NCBI GenBank assembly: GCA_036156195.1
Contig: JAYZUZ010000020.1
Location: 1 to 64,000 of the forward strand
Length of the DNA: 64,000 bases
Direction of reading: 5' to 3'
Source of the DNA: Abyssibacter sp036156195
GTDB taxonomy: Bacteria > Pseudomonadota > Gammaproteobacteria > Nevskiales > OUC007
The translations under genes were made by a program, and so were the position numbers. Of this stretch, positions 16,752 through 25,864 are shown piece by piece. The notes beneath the pieces were generated by a model. It was not told the origin of the DNA and searched no databases. It worked only from the letters and a program-made list of their open reading frames with translations. How positions within the stretch are numbered: position 1 is the first letter of the stretch; each line of letters begins with the position of its first letter.

Positions 16752-18131
16752 TTAATACACCGCGCTTAGCACCAGAACCGAGGTCAGCGTCACCACGAAG
16801 GGGATGCCAATGGTGACCATGGCGATGTCCTTGTAGGCCTGTCGGTGCGTCAGCCCGCAGATCGTCAGCAGCGTAATGACTGCACCGTTGTGCGGCAGGG
16901 TGTCGAAGCCACCACAGGCCATGGACGCGATGCGGTGCATCAGCTCACGCGGGATGTTCAGATCCGCAGCCAGCTGATTGTAGGTATCGCCCAGCGCCGC
17001 CAGCGCAATGGAGAGTCCTCCAGATGCCGAACCCGTGATCCCTGCCAGCACGTTGATCGCAACCATTTCGGAGATCAGCGGATTGCCAGGCGCCACATTG
17101 ACCACGGCATTTTTCACCAGCACAAAGGCCGACAGACTGGCGATGGTGGTGCCGTAGCCCACTTCCGAGGCGGTATTAAAGGTGGGCAGTAGCGAGCCGT
17201 TGGCGGCCATTTTCAGCGAGCCATTGAGCCGATCCCAGCTGCGGTAGTGAATCAAAATCACCGACAGATTGGCGACGAGTAAAGCGACGATCATGGCCCA
17301 CAGCCCACGCAGCTTGCCAATGTCGGTATTCCCAAAATCCTCCGTCGCCAGATACGCCGTATCCCAAGTCGGAATCAGCCACTCCACCAGTGCAAAGTTC
17401 ACGCCGATGACCAGCACAATCGGCAGCACCGCCACGCCAAACCCCGGCGTCGGTCCGTCGAACTGCGTGGGTTCGTTGCTGTGACCGCTGCCGTAGCCCT
17501 CCCCGGCCGCCTCGGCCTGACGAAAACGCCGATTCAGCCACCAAACGCCGCCACCCATCATGCCCAGCCCCCCCAGCAGCCCGAGCACGGGCGCGGCAAA
17601 GGCGGTTGTTTCGAAATAAGGCATGGGGATCAGGTTGTGGATTTGCGCCGTGCCCGGCAGGCAGGTCATCGCAAACGTGAAGGCACCTAACGCCAGGGTG
17701 CCGCCAATTAGTCGCTTGGGAATGTCTAACTCGCGGAACAACGCAGCCGCCAGCGGATACACCGAGAACGCCACGACAAAGGCAGAAACGCCCCCGTACT
17801 CCAGCAGGCCGCAGGCCAGCACGATCGCGAGAATGCCGTGGCGCGCCCCCAGTCGGCGGACAAAGGTCTGAGCGATGGCGCGGGCACAGCCCGAGTCTTC
17901 CATGAGCTTGCCGAAGATGGCGCCCAGCAAGAAGATCGGGAAGTACTTCACCGCAAAACCACCCATGGCAGTCATGAACACCTGGGTGTAAGTGCCTAGG
18001 AGCGGGACCCCGCCGTTGAACACACAGGCCAGCATCGCCAGCACAGGTGCCAGCACAATCACGGACACACCGCGATAGGCCAGCCACATGAGTAAAACCA
18101 ATGACAGCAGAATGCCGGCGATGCCGATCAT
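16752..18131 (-). CDS. GntP-family permease
   Basis: A 459-residue inner-membrane transporter with 12 or more hydrophobic segments, resembling the GntP/gluconate:H+ symporter family. The N-terminus is MIGIAGILLSLVLLMWLAYRG. Mid-protein stretches such as LLEYGGVSAFVVAFSVYPLA and the C-terminal CGGFDTLPHNGAVITLL fit this family. The substrate cannot be read from the sequence. It is divergent from the valine-degradation operon, so a small carboxylate or hydroxy acid from that pathway (for example 3-hydroxyisobutyrate) is a reasonable guess, no more. Confidence 0.85.
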   Translation of the reverse strand: MIGIAGILLSLVLLMWLAYRGVSVIVLAPVLAMLACVFNGGVPLLGTYTQVFMTAMGGFAVKYFPIFLLGAIFGKLMEDSGCARAIAQTFVRRLGARHGILAIVLACGLLEYGGVSAFVVAFSVYPLAAALFRELDIPKRLIGGTLALGAFTFAMTCLPGTAQIHNLIPMPYFETTAFAAPVLGLLGGLGMMGGGVWWLNRRFRQAEAAGEGYGSGHSNEPTQFDGPTPGFGVAVLPIVLVIGVNFALVEWLIPTWDTAYLATEDFGNTDIGKLRGLWAMIVALLVANLSVILIHYRSWDRLNGSLKMAANGSLLPTFNTASEVGYGTTIASLSAFVLVKNAVVNVAPGNPLISEMVAINVLAGITGSASGGLSIALAALGDTYNQLAADLNIPRELMHRIASMACGGFDTLPHNGAVITLLTICGLTHRQAYKDIAMVTIGIPFVVTLTSVLVLSAVY

Positions 18132-18296
18132 GAGAACTCCCCTACCCGCAACGGATGCTTGTTGTTATGCGATCGCGGCCGACCCCACGGCGTGTCGCAG
18201 CGCAGCATCGCCGCGCCATGAAGTCAACGCGTTTTCCACCTATGATAGCCGCCATCAGACCCGGGACCGACCGGGCTTTTACATTCAGGAGACCCC

Positions 18297-19793
18297 ATGA
18301 GCGAACGCCTACCCCTGTTCCTCGAAGGCCGCTTCGTGCAAAGCACCAGCGACCAGAGCATTGCCGTGACCAATCCGGCGACACAAGCCGTACTGACCGA
18401 AGCCCCGGCCGCCACCATCGAGGAGATGGACCGTGCCATCGCCAGCGCCCAGGCAGCGTTCGAGCAATGGAAGCACACGGCACCCTCGGCCCGGGCGCGG
18501 CTGTTCATGCGCTACCAACAGCTCCTCAAGGACCACCACGACGAGTTGGGCGAGTTGCTCGCACAGGAAACCGGCAAGAACTTCGAGGATGCCAAGGGCG
18601 ATGTCTGGCGCGGCATCGAGGTTGTCGAGCAGATGTGCAACATCCCCTCGCTGCTCATGGGCGAGACCGTGGACAACGTCGCCACCGGCGTAGACACGCA
18701 TTCGCATATCCAGCCTCTGGGTGTCTCGCTGGCCATTACGCCGTTCAACTTCCCGGCCATGATTCCGTTGTGGTTTTTCCCAACAGCCATCGCGGCGGGT
18801 AACGCCTGCATCCTCAAGCCCAGCGAACAAGACCCGATGACGCCCAACCGGCTGGCCGAGTTGTTCGTCGAGGCCGGTTTCCCGCCAGCCCTGCTGCAGG
18901 TCATCCACGGTGGGAAGCAGCAGGTGCAGTACCTGATGGAGCACGAGGGCATTGCCACCGTGTCGTTTGTCGGCTCTGTGCCGGTGGCCGAGCATGTCTA
19001 TCGCACCGCCACCCAACACCTGAAGCGGGCCCAATGTTTCGCCGGGGCCAAGAACCACATGGTGGTGATGCCCGATGCCGACAAGCAGCAGGTCATCAAC
19101 AATATTGTCGGTGCCTCGGTGGGTGCCGCCGGGCAACGCTGCATGGCGATCTCCGTCGCCGTGCTCGTCGGCGAAACCCGCGAATGGGTGGCCGATATCC
19201 GCCAGGCACTTGCCCAGGTACGCCCGGGGCATTGGGACCAGCCCGATGCCGCCTATGGACCGCTGATCTCGCCGGCCGCCAAGTCACGGGTCGAAGCGCT
19301 GATCCAGCAAGGTGTGGACGAAGGCGCCACCCTGGAACTGGATGGCCGTGGCTGCCAGGTCGAGGGTTATCCCGATGGCAACTGGGTAGGCCCGACGCTG
19401 TTCTCCCAGGTACGCCCCGACATGTCGATTTATCAGGAAGAGATCTTCGGTCCGGTGCTATGCCTGGTAGAGGCTGCTGACCTGGACGAGGCCCTGACGC
19501 TGATCAACAACAACCCCTATGGCAACGGCACCTCGCTGTTCACAGCGTCGGGCGCGGCCGCCCGCAAGTTCGTCTCGGAGGTCAAGGTGGGCCAAGTCGG
19601 CATTAATATCCCGATCCCCGTGCCGCTGCCCTTCTTCAGCTTTACCGGCTGGCGCCGCAGCTTCTTTGGTGATCAGCATGCCTACGGCAAGCAGGCGATT
19701 CGCTTCTTCACCGAAACCAAAACCGTGACCTCACGCTGGTTTGACTCCGGCATGCCGGCCTCGGGCCCCAACATGTCGATCAACCTGCGCTAA
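18297..19793 (+). CDS. mmsA: CoA-acylating methylmalonate-semialdehyde dehydrogenase
   Basis: MmsA (498 aa) oxidises methylmalonate semialdehyde to propionyl-CoA with NAD and CoA, the last step of valine breakdown. The catalytic cysteine is C282 in GAAGQRCMAISVAV. AKNHMVVMPDAD is the subfamily signature, and PFNFPAMIPLWF is present. The RBS AGGAG lies just upstream. It is the first gene of a seven-gene operon. Its TAA overlaps the next ATG by one base. Confidence 0.96.
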   Translation: MSERLPLFLEGRFVQSTSDQSIAVTNPATQAVLTEAPAATIEEMDRAIASAQAAFEQWKHTAPSARARLFMRYQQLLKDHHDELGELLAQETGKNFEDAKGDVWRGIEVVEQMCNIPSLLMGETVDNVATGVDTHSHIQPLGVSLAITPFNFPAMIPLWFFPTAIAAGNACILKPSEQDPMTPNRLAELFVEAGFPPALLQVIHGGKQQVQYLMEHEGIATVSFVGSVPVAEHVYRTATQHLKRAQCFAGAKNHMVVMPDADKQQVINNIVGASVGAAGQRCMAISVAVLVGETREWVADIRQALAQVRPGHWDQPDAAYGPLISPAAKSRVEALIQQGVDEGATLELDGRGCQVEGYPDGNWVGPTLFSQVRPDMSIYQEEIFGPVLCLVEAADLDEALTLINNNPYGNGTSLFTASGAAARKFVSEVKVGQVGINIPIPVPLPFFSFTGWRRSFFGDQHAYGKQAIRFFTETKTVTSRWFDSGMPASGPNMSINLR

Positions 19794-20245
19794 TGCCTCA
19801 GGCGCTGGAACACTGGGCAGCACGCAGTGTCATCGTCATGGCGCTGGCCCTGGCGTATTTGTGGCTGGTGAGCCACAGCATCGGCTGGGTGGCACATATG
19901 GGCTGGTCGCTACAGCCGCAGCCAGCCTGGTGGATGTACACACAGCTGGGCATCACCCATTTGCTGGCGGTGTTCATCGCAGCCTTGCCCATCGCCATGC
20001 TGGTTGCGCTAACCATCTCCCAGCAACCGTTGAGACATGCACTGGCGCTGGCCGCACCGACAGCGGCAACGCTGGTCTATGACGTCTTCATCGGCTATCC
20101 GCACGCGTTGCTGGGGCCCAGATCGACGGGCGAAGTTCTGCTGTCCCTGATCAGTGTCCTCATGCTGCTGGCCATGCCAGCGGCCCTGACCTGGTGTCTC
20201 CAGCGCTGGCGCCCCGCCCCTGGTCATCCGACGGTACTGACATGA
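19793..20245 (+). CDS. Unknown four-helix membrane protein in the valine operon
   Basis: A 150-residue protein with four predicted transmembrane helices (about residues 12-32, 48-72, 80-98 and 112-132). I do not recognise the family. Its start overlaps the mmsA stop (TAATG) and its stop overlaps the start of the START-like gene (ATGA), so it is tightly coupled within the operon. No transporter signature is visible. Its role is unknown; a membrane partner of the following secreted protein is one possibility. Confidence 0.7.
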   Translation: MPQALEHWAARSVIVMALALAYLWLVSHSIGWVAHMGWSLQPQPAWWMYTQLGITHLLAVFIAALPIAMLVALTISQQPLRHALALAAPTAATLVYDVFIGYPHALLGPRSTGEVLLSLISVLMLLAMPAALTWCLQRWRPAPGHPTVLT

Positions 20246-20799
20246 ACCGTGCGCTTGCACTGCTGCTGGGCAACGCGCTTGGCCTGCTCGTAGCAGCGCC
20301 CGCTGCCGCCGAGGTGGTAGCGCAATCATCCAGCGGCTTTCTGGTCCGGCACCAAGTGGTGGTCGATCTACCGCCGGCGCAGGCCTATCGCAGCTTGACC
20401 GATCTCCATCGCTGGTGGAATCCGGCGCATACCTGGTCGGGCGATGCCGCCCATCTTCGGCTGGAGGCCCGCGTCGGTGGCTGCTGGTGCGAGCGCTGGA
20501 TTGAAAACGGGCAAACCGTGGATATCGAACACATGCGGATTCGTGCTGCGCGACCCGGCGCACTGCTGCGAGCAACCGGCGGATTGGGACCGCTGCAGCA
20601 ATTGGGCGTCAGCGGAACGCTGAGCTGGACCCTCGAAGCCGGCGACGCTGACCAAAGCATTGTGACCACGGAATACGCGGTCTCCGGGTGGACGCCCGAC
20701 GGACTGGATGCCTGGGCAGAGCCCGTGGACTTTGTCCTTGGCGAACAAAGCCAGCGCTACGCGCGTCTCATCAACACCGGCCATGCGAACGCCCCATGA
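20242..20799 (+). CDS. Secreted SRPBCC/START-like protein
   Basis: A 185-residue protein with an N-terminal signal peptide (LALLLGNALGLLVAAPAAA, cleavage about residue 23). The body resembles a polyketide-cyclase/START-like fold: VVVDLPPAQAYRSLTDLHRW near the N-terminus and LEARVGGCWCERW after it. The ATG at 20242 overlaps the previous stop and opens the signal peptide. The family binds hydrophobic ligands. A signal peptide is unusual for it and suggests periplasmic lipid or small-molecule binding. Its stop overlaps the acyl-CoA dehydrogenase start (ATGA). Confidence 0.75.
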   Translation: MNRALALLLGNALGLLVAAPAAAEVVAQSSSGFLVRHQVVVDLPPAQAYRSLTDLHRWWNPAHTWSGDAAHLRLEARVGGCWCERWIENGQTVDIEHMRIRAARPGALLRATGGLGPLQQLGVSGTLSWTLEAGDADQSIVTTEYAVSGWTPDGLDAWAEPVDFVLGEQSQRYARLINTGHANAP

Positions 20800-21956
20800 A
20801 TTTCGAACTCTCTGACGACCAGCAGGCACTGGTCGACGCGGCCCGGGATTTCTCGGTCAAGGCGTTGGCGCCACAGGCCGCAGAATGGGATGCCCAATGT
20901 CATTTTCCGGTGGATGTGCTGCGCGAGGCCGCCGAACTGGGTCTGCTGGGACTCTATACGCCGGAGGCCGCCGGCGGCCTGGGACTTTCGCGCCTGGACG
21001 CCGTGCTCATCGTGGAAGAGCTCGCGCGCGGCTGCACCTCCACCACGGCCTATCTAACCATCCACAACATGTGCGCCTGGATGCTCGGGGCCTTTGGCAG
21101 CCCCGCGATCCACGAACGTTTTGTCAGCCCGCTGGTCAGCGGCGAGCAACTGGCCTCCTACTGCCTGACCGAGCCGGGCAACGGTTCGGATGCGGCCAAC
21201 CTCAAGACCACGGCGCGGCGCGAGGGCGACCACTACGTCGTCAACGGCGCCAAATGCTTCATCTCCGGCGCGGGCGCCACCCAGGTGCTGGTGCTGATGG
21301 CCCGGACCGGTGGCCCTGGCCCCAAGGGGATCTCCTGTCTGGCTGTGCCGGCGGATCTCGATGGCATCAGTTTCGGAAAGAAGGAAACCAAGCTGGGCTG
21401 GAACTCCCAGCCAACTCGCACGATCACTTTTGAAAACGTGCGGGTGCCGGCTGACTGCCTCGTAGGTCAGGAGGGCCAAGGTTTCACTTTTGCCATGAAG
21501 GGGCTGGACGGTGGACGGCTGAACATCGCCACCTGCTCGGTGGGCACGGCGCAGGCGGCCTTGGACACCACCGTGTCCTACGTAAAAAGCCGCAAGCAGT
21601 TCGGCCAGCCCGTGGCCGACTTCCAGGCCACCCAGTTCCGCCTGGCCGATATGCAAACTGATTTGATCGCCGCCCGGCAGATGATTCGCCTGGCCGCCAG
21701 CAAGCTGGATGCGGGCCACCCGGAAGCCACCGCCTACTGCGCCATGGCCAAGCGCTTTGCAACCGATGCCTGCTTCGATATCTGCAACGCAGCGCTGCAG
21801 CTACACGGCGGTTACGGCTACATCCGTGAATACCCCATCGAGCGGATGGTGCGCGATACCCGCGTCCACCAGATTCTCGAAGGCACGAACGAGATCATGC
21901 GCGTCATAGTGGGGCGCAGACTCTTGCTGGACCACACCCTGGAGATGTTGAGATGA
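20796..21956 (+). CDS. Acyl-CoA dehydrogenase, probable isobutyryl-CoA dehydrogenase
   Basis: A 386-residue FAD enzyme that would oxidise isobutyryl-CoA to methacrylyl-CoA in valine catabolism. Standard stretches are YCLTEPGNGSDAANLKTTA, the GGRLNIATCSVGTAQAAL helix, KQFGQPVADFQATQF and the C-terminal QILEGTNEIMR, whose glutamate region is family-typical. The start MNFELSDDQQALVDAARDF matches the family. The substrate is assigned from the operon (mmsA, hydratase, hydrolase, mmsB); the catalytic base position was not modelled. Confidence 0.9.
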   Translation: MNFELSDDQQALVDAARDFSVKALAPQAAEWDAQCHFPVDVLREAAELGLLGLYTPEAAGGLGLSRLDAVLIVEELARGCTSTTAYLTIHNMCAWMLGAFGSPAIHERFVSPLVSGEQLASYCLTEPGNGSDAANLKTTARREGDHYVVNGAKCFISGAGATQVLVLMARTGGPGPKGISCLAVPADLDGISFGKKETKLGWNSQPTRTITFENVRVPADCLVGQEGQGFTFAMKGLDGGRLNIATCSVGTAQAALDTTVSYVKSRKQFGQPVADFQATQFRLADMQTDLIAARQMIRLAASKLDAGHPEATAYCAMAKRFATDACFDICNAALQLHGGYGYIREYPIERMVRDTRVHQILEGTNEIMRVIVGRRLLLDHTLEMLR

Positions 21957-22729
21957 CGGACCAACTTCAAGTCGCAATCGATGGCAGTGTCGCGGTGCTC
22001 ACCATCGACAACCCGCCGGCCAACACCTGGACGCTGGAGTCGCTCAACGCCCTGCCCGACCTGCTGGCCGATCTCGAGTCCGACGAGTCGATCCGCGCGC
22101 TGGTGGTCACCGGGGCCGGCGAAAAATTCTTCTCCGCGGGCGCCGAGCTGCGGACCTTTGCCGACGGCGATGTCGCCATTGCCAGCGAAATGGCCCGCGC
22201 CTTCGGGTTTGCCTTCGAAGCGCTGGCAGAATGCGATCTGGTCACCATCGCGGCCATTAATGGCTACGCCATGGGCGGTGGCCTGGAAACGGCGTTGGCC
22301 TGCGACATGCGCATCGCCGAGTCCCATGCCCAGATGGCGCTCCCTGAAGCCAGCGTCGGGCTGCTGCCCTGCGCAGGTGGCACCCAGCGCCTGCCCTGGC
22401 TGGTCGGAGAAGGCTGGGCCAAGCGCATGATTCTCTGCGGCGAACGTGTGGATGCCGACACGGCGCTGGACATCGGCCTGGTCGAGGAAGTCGTGGACAG
22501 CGGCGAAGCCGTTGCCGTGGCCCAGGAACTGGCGAGCCGCGTGCAGAAACAGGCGCCAGGCAGTGTCGTGGCCTGTAAACGCTTAATCCACGCCGCCGAA
22601 CGTCAGCCACTGCAAACGGCACTGGCCATGGAACGCGAGGAATTCGTGGAGTTGTTCAACTCCGATGACCAACTCGAAGGCGTGACGGCGTTTCTGGAAA
22701 AGCGCGCGCCGGAATGGACGAACGGATAA
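21953..22729 (+). CDS. Enoyl-CoA hydratase (methacrylyl-CoA hydration)
   Basis: A 258-residue crotonase-fold enzyme. The oxyanion-hole segment GAGEKFFSAGAELRTF and the second segment INGYAMGGGLETALACDMRI are present. PEASVGLLPCAGGTQRLPWL carries the usual glutamate. In this operon it should hydrate methacrylyl-CoA to 3-hydroxyisobutyryl-CoA, though broader enoyl-CoA activity is likely. Its ATG overlaps the dehydrogenase TGA. Confidence 0.9.
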   Translation: MTDQLQVAIDGSVAVLTIDNPPANTWTLESLNALPDLLADLESDESIRALVVTGAGEKFFSAGAELRTFADGDVAIASEMARAFGFAFEALAECDLVTIAAINGYAMGGGLETALACDMRIAESHAQMALPEASVGLLPCAGGTQRLPWLVGEGWAKRMILCGERVDADTALDIGLVEEVVDSGEAVAVAQELASRVQKQAPGSVVACKRLIHAAERQPLQTALAMEREEFVELFNSDDQLEGVTAFLEKRAPEWTNG

Positions 22730-22733
22730 CGGC

Positions 22734-23834
22734 ATGACCGATCACCCAATCCTGATCGAACAACGCGGCGCGCTGGGCCGACTCACCCTGAACGCCCCCA
22801 AGGCCTTGAATTCGCTGAGCCGCCCCATGGCCCAGGCGCTGCAAGCCCAGCTGGACGCCTGGGCCGACGACCCGACCATTGCCGTGGTCTGGCTGGACGG
22901 CAGCGGCGACAAAGCGTTCTGCGCCGGCGGCGACATCCGGGCCATGTACGACGCCATGCAGGCGGTGCCCGTCGGACAGCGTGTCCCCGAGACCGAAGCC
23001 TTTTTCGTCGACGAGTACCGCCTGGACTACCGCATCCACACCTACCCCAAACCTATCGTGGTCTGGGGCAGCGGCATCGTCATGGGCGGGGGTATCGGCC
23101 TCATGTGTGGGGCCGCACACCGCCTTGTCACCGAGACCTCCCGCCTGGCCATGCCGGAAATCACCATCGGCCTTTATCCGGATGTCGGAGGCTCCTGGTT
23201 TTTGAATCGCATGCCTGGCGGTCTGGGCCTGTTCCTTGGATTGACCGGCGCCCAGGTCAATGCCACCGATGCCATCACATTGGACCTGGCGGATCGGATG
23301 ATCGCCAGCGATCAGCGCGAGGCCCTGCTCGACGCCTTGTCTGATGCCACCTACGGCGACCAGGCTGAGACCATCCTGCGCGGCATTCTTCGCGACTTCG
23401 AGCAGGCCGCCGACGGGCTGCGACCGGACAGTCAGATCAACCCTCACCGCGAGCACATCCGCAAGCTAACCGATCACGCGGACGTGGCTGACTGCGTGGC
23501 AGCCATCACAGCGATCGAGACAGCGGATCGCTGGCTGGGCCGTGCAGTGGCGACCCTGCGCAAGGGCTGTCCAATGACGGCGCAGCTGGTGGACGCACAG
23601 ATTCGGCGCAGCCGCCATGCATCGCTGGCCGAAGTGTTTCGCATGGAGCTGGTGATGTCCGCACGCTGCTGTATGGGGCCGGATTTCCGCGAAGGCATCC
23701 GCGCCCTGCTCATCGACAAGGATGGCGCGCCGCAGTGGTCGCATGCCGGTGTTGCCGCAGTCCCGGCGGCGCAGATCGAACAACATTTCGCGCCGCCCTG
23801 GTCCGGCCACTCGCCGCTGTCCGACCTGGGCTAG
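22734..23834 (+). CDS. 3-hydroxyisobutyryl-CoA hydrolase
   Basis: A 366-residue crotonase-superfamily thioesterase (HIBCH type), longer than hydratases. CAGGDIRAMYDAM, GSGIVMGGGIGLMCGAAHR and EITIGLYPDVGGSWFLNRMPG match this subfamily. It releases free 3-hydroxyisobutyrate, the substrate of MmsB two genes later in the pathway. The gene starts four bases after the hydratase stop, and mmsB follows after 42 bp. Confidence 0.93.
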   Translation: MTDHPILIEQRGALGRLTLNAPKALNSLSRPMAQALQAQLDAWADDPTIAVVWLDGSGDKAFCAGGDIRAMYDAMQAVPVGQRVPETEAFFVDEYRLDYRIHTYPKPIVVWGSGIVMGGGIGLMCGAAHRLVTETSRLAMPEITIGLYPDVGGSWFLNRMPGGLGLFLGLTGAQVNATDAITLDLADRMIASDQREALLDALSDATYGDQAETILRGILRDFEQAADGLRPDSQINPHREHIRKLTDHADVADCVAAITAIETADRWLGRAVATLRKGCPMTAQLVDAQIRRSRHASLAEVFRMELVMSARCCMGPDFREGIRALLIDKDGAPQWSHAGVAAVPAAQIEQHFAPPWSGHSPLSDLG

Positions 23835-23876
23835 ACCACCAACAGACCGGCCCGAACCGGCATTTGAGGAGACCAC

Positions 23877-24803
23877 ATGACCCGCATTGCATTCATCGGC
23901 CTCGGCAATATGGGTGGCCCCATGGCCGCCAACCTGGCCCAGGCCGGGCACGCCGTACAGGCCTTCGATCTGTCAGAGGCCGCCTGCGCAGCGGCACGCG
24001 ACGCCGGCTGTCGGGTCGCCGACTCCACGGCGCAGGCCGTCGAAGACGCCGAGGTGGTGGTCTCCATGCTGCCATCCGGCGCGATTGTGGAATCGGTTTA
24101 TCTCGGCGACGACGGACTCCTGGCTCGTCTGCCGTCAGATACGCTGGTCATCGACAGCTCGACCATTGCCGCTGACACGGCACGCCGCGTCTCCCTGGCC
24201 GCCAGAAATCACGGGCTTCGCATGATCGATGCGCCGGTCTCCGGTGGTGTGGCCGCTGCCGCGGCCGGAACGCTCACCTTCATCTGCGGTGGCAGCGAGG
24301 CAGATATAGACGCCGCCCGCCCCGTGCTGGGCGCCATGGGCAAGAACGTGCTGCGTGCAGGCGACTCCGGCGCCGGCCAGATCGCCAAGATCTGCAACAA
24401 CATGTTGCTGGCTGTGCATATGATCGGCACTGCAGAAGCCCTGGCACTGGGTGAGACGCATGGCGTCGATCCGTCCGTACTCTCCGAAATCATGCTGGCC
24501 AGTTCAGGCCGCAACTGGTCGCTGGAGGTCTACAACCCCTGGCCGGGCGTCATGGAAAACGCCCCCGCCTCCAAGGGTTATCAGGGCGGTTTCATGGTCG
24601 ACCTGATGCATAAGGATTTGGGGCTGGCACTGGATGCCGCCCAGCACGAAGGTGCCGCCACGCCCATGGGCGCGTTGGCCCGTTCTCTCTATGCCTTGCA
24701 TCGGCAAGCCGGCCACGGCCGCTTGGACTTTTCCTCGATTCAATCGCTGCTGCGCGCGCAGACCGAGGCCGACCAGTCGCCAGATGGTCACCACGACACT
24801 TGA
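23877..24803 (+). CDS. mmsB: 3-hydroxyisobutyrate dehydrogenase
   Basis: MmsB (308 aa) oxidises 3-hydroxyisobutyrate to methylmalonate semialdehyde with NAD. The Rossmann motif IGLGNMGGPMAANLAQAGH is at the N-terminus. DAPVSGGVAAAAAGTLTFI and the catalytic-lysine helix GAGQIAKICNNMLL are present. GAGGAG-type spacing (GAGGAGACC) precedes the ATG. It closes the operon: the products of mmsA and mmsB use consecutive steps, so the set gives valine to propionyl-CoA. Confidence 0.95.
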   Translation: MTRIAFIGLGNMGGPMAANLAQAGHAVQAFDLSEAACAAARDAGCRVADSTAQAVEDAEVVVSMLPSGAIVESVYLGDDGLLARLPSDTLVIDSSTIAADTARRVSLAARNHGLRMIDAPVSGGVAAAAAGTLTFICGGSEADIDAARPVLGAMGKNVLRAGDSGAGQIAKICNNMLLAVHMIGTAEALALGETHGVDPSVLSEIMLASSGRNWSLEVYNPWPGVMENAPASKGYQGGFMVDLMHKDLGLALDAAQHEGAATPMGALARSLYALHRQAGHGRLDFSSIQSLLRAQTEADQSPDGHHDT

Positions 24804-24944
24804 TTCGCGCCGCAACGGCACGCAGTCTGCTAGCAGGACGCTGACCACCCCATCCTGCGCCGGGAACACGACCGGCTCAGGCGTGGTCCACCTCATCTGA
24901 CCGGGCCGTCGGGCCCAACCGTTTCACAGCAAGGAGGCTGCTAC

Positions 24945-25472
24945 ATGACTCGCACCCTGTCCACGTTATCCCTTTGCGCCGCGCTGGCGGCCTGCGCCGG
25001 CTCGGCTGGCGCCGCAAGCTCCGTCACCCTGTCGTCTGTCAGCACGGACGGCGTGGGCGAGGCGCTCGGCACCGTCACCTTTGAACAAACCGAGTATGGC
25101 CTGGTCCTCAAGCCCAACCTGCAGGGACTGGCACCTGGGCTGCACGGCTTTCATCTGCATGAAAATGGCAGTTGCGAACCGGCAGACAAGAACGGTACGA
25201 CCGTGGCCGCCGCCGCTGCGGGCAGCCATTACGACCCCGAGGGAACCGGCCAGCATGGCACCCCCTGGGGTGATGGCCACCTCGGTGACTTGCCGCCCTT
25301 GTTCGTCGCCGGCGACGGTACTGCCAGCCATGCCGTTCTGGCGCCCCGCCTGACCAAGCAGGATCTCAAAGGCCGCGCCCTGATGATTCACGCGGGCGGC
25401 GACAACTTCTCCGACACGCCGAAGAAGCTGGGTGGCGGTGGCAGCCGGGTGGCCTGCGGCGTCATCAGCTAG
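24945..25472 (+). CDS. sodC: Cu/Zn superoxide dismutase
   Basis: SodC (175 aa) dismutates superoxide in the periplasm. The metal-ligand pattern is visible: H70 and H72 (GFHLHENGSC), H95, H104, H112, D115 and H149 (MIHAGGDNFSD). C77 and C171 would form the disulfide. The signal peptide contains LAAC (C17), which could be a lipobox, so it may be membrane-anchored; a conventional cut after AGA is the alternative. AAGGAGG lies upstream. The next gene starts six bases after its stop. Confidence 0.95.
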   Translation: MTRTLSTLSLCAALAACAGSAGAASSVTLSSVSTDGVGEALGTVTFEQTEYGLVLKPNLQGLAPGLHGFHLHENGSCEPADKNGTTVAAAAAGSHYDPEGTGQHGTPWGDGHLGDLPPLFVAGDGTASHAVLAPRLTKQDLKGRALMIHAGGDNFSDTPKKLGGGGSRVACGVIS

Positions 25473-25478
25473 GCCCGC

Positions 25479-25730
25479 ATGTCTGCAGCAACCGCCTTCT
25501 GGCTGGTCGCGCTGCCCACGCTGGGTGCACTGGTCGCAGTCGGAGCCCTGCTGGCCATCAAGGTCCGGCGCCGCCGCGATGCGGCGTCGGACCCGCAGCC
25601 CAGCGATGTCGTGCCGGCCAAGCCCATGAGTCAGACACAGGCCCATCGCCTGCTCCGGCGTTACCTGTGGGCAGTGGCCGCTGTCCTCGCCCTACTGGGC
25701 CTGTTATTGCTCGCAGTGGCGGCCCGCTAG
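25479..25730 (+). CDS. Unknown small two-helix membrane protein
   Basis: An 83-residue protein with two hydrophobic helices (about residues 5-25 and 62-82), flanked by RRRR and RLLRR basic stretches that suggest an inner-membrane hairpin. It starts six bases after the sodC stop, so it is probably cotranscribed with sodC. No family recognised. Confidence 0.6.
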   Translation: MSAATAFWLVALPTLGALVAVGALLAIKVRRRRDAASDPQPSDVVPAKPMSQTQAHRLLRRYLWAVAAVLALLGLLLLAVAAR

Positions 25731-25864
25731 GCGCCCCCTCGCGAGCGGGCCTGGCTGCTTCATCCAGACACGCGGTCTGCTCGAATCAACATGCAGGCAG
25801 CCGGCTGCGATAAATTGGTGACATCTGGCCGGTCTGCCTCATTACAAGACATCGAGAAGCCACC

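Noticed and set aside
25731..25864. ArsR-type operator before arsM
   Set aside because: Only a single ATCAA half-site and the short dyad CAGCCGGCTG are present; I could not find the usual ArsR inverted repeat, so no regulator site is claimed.
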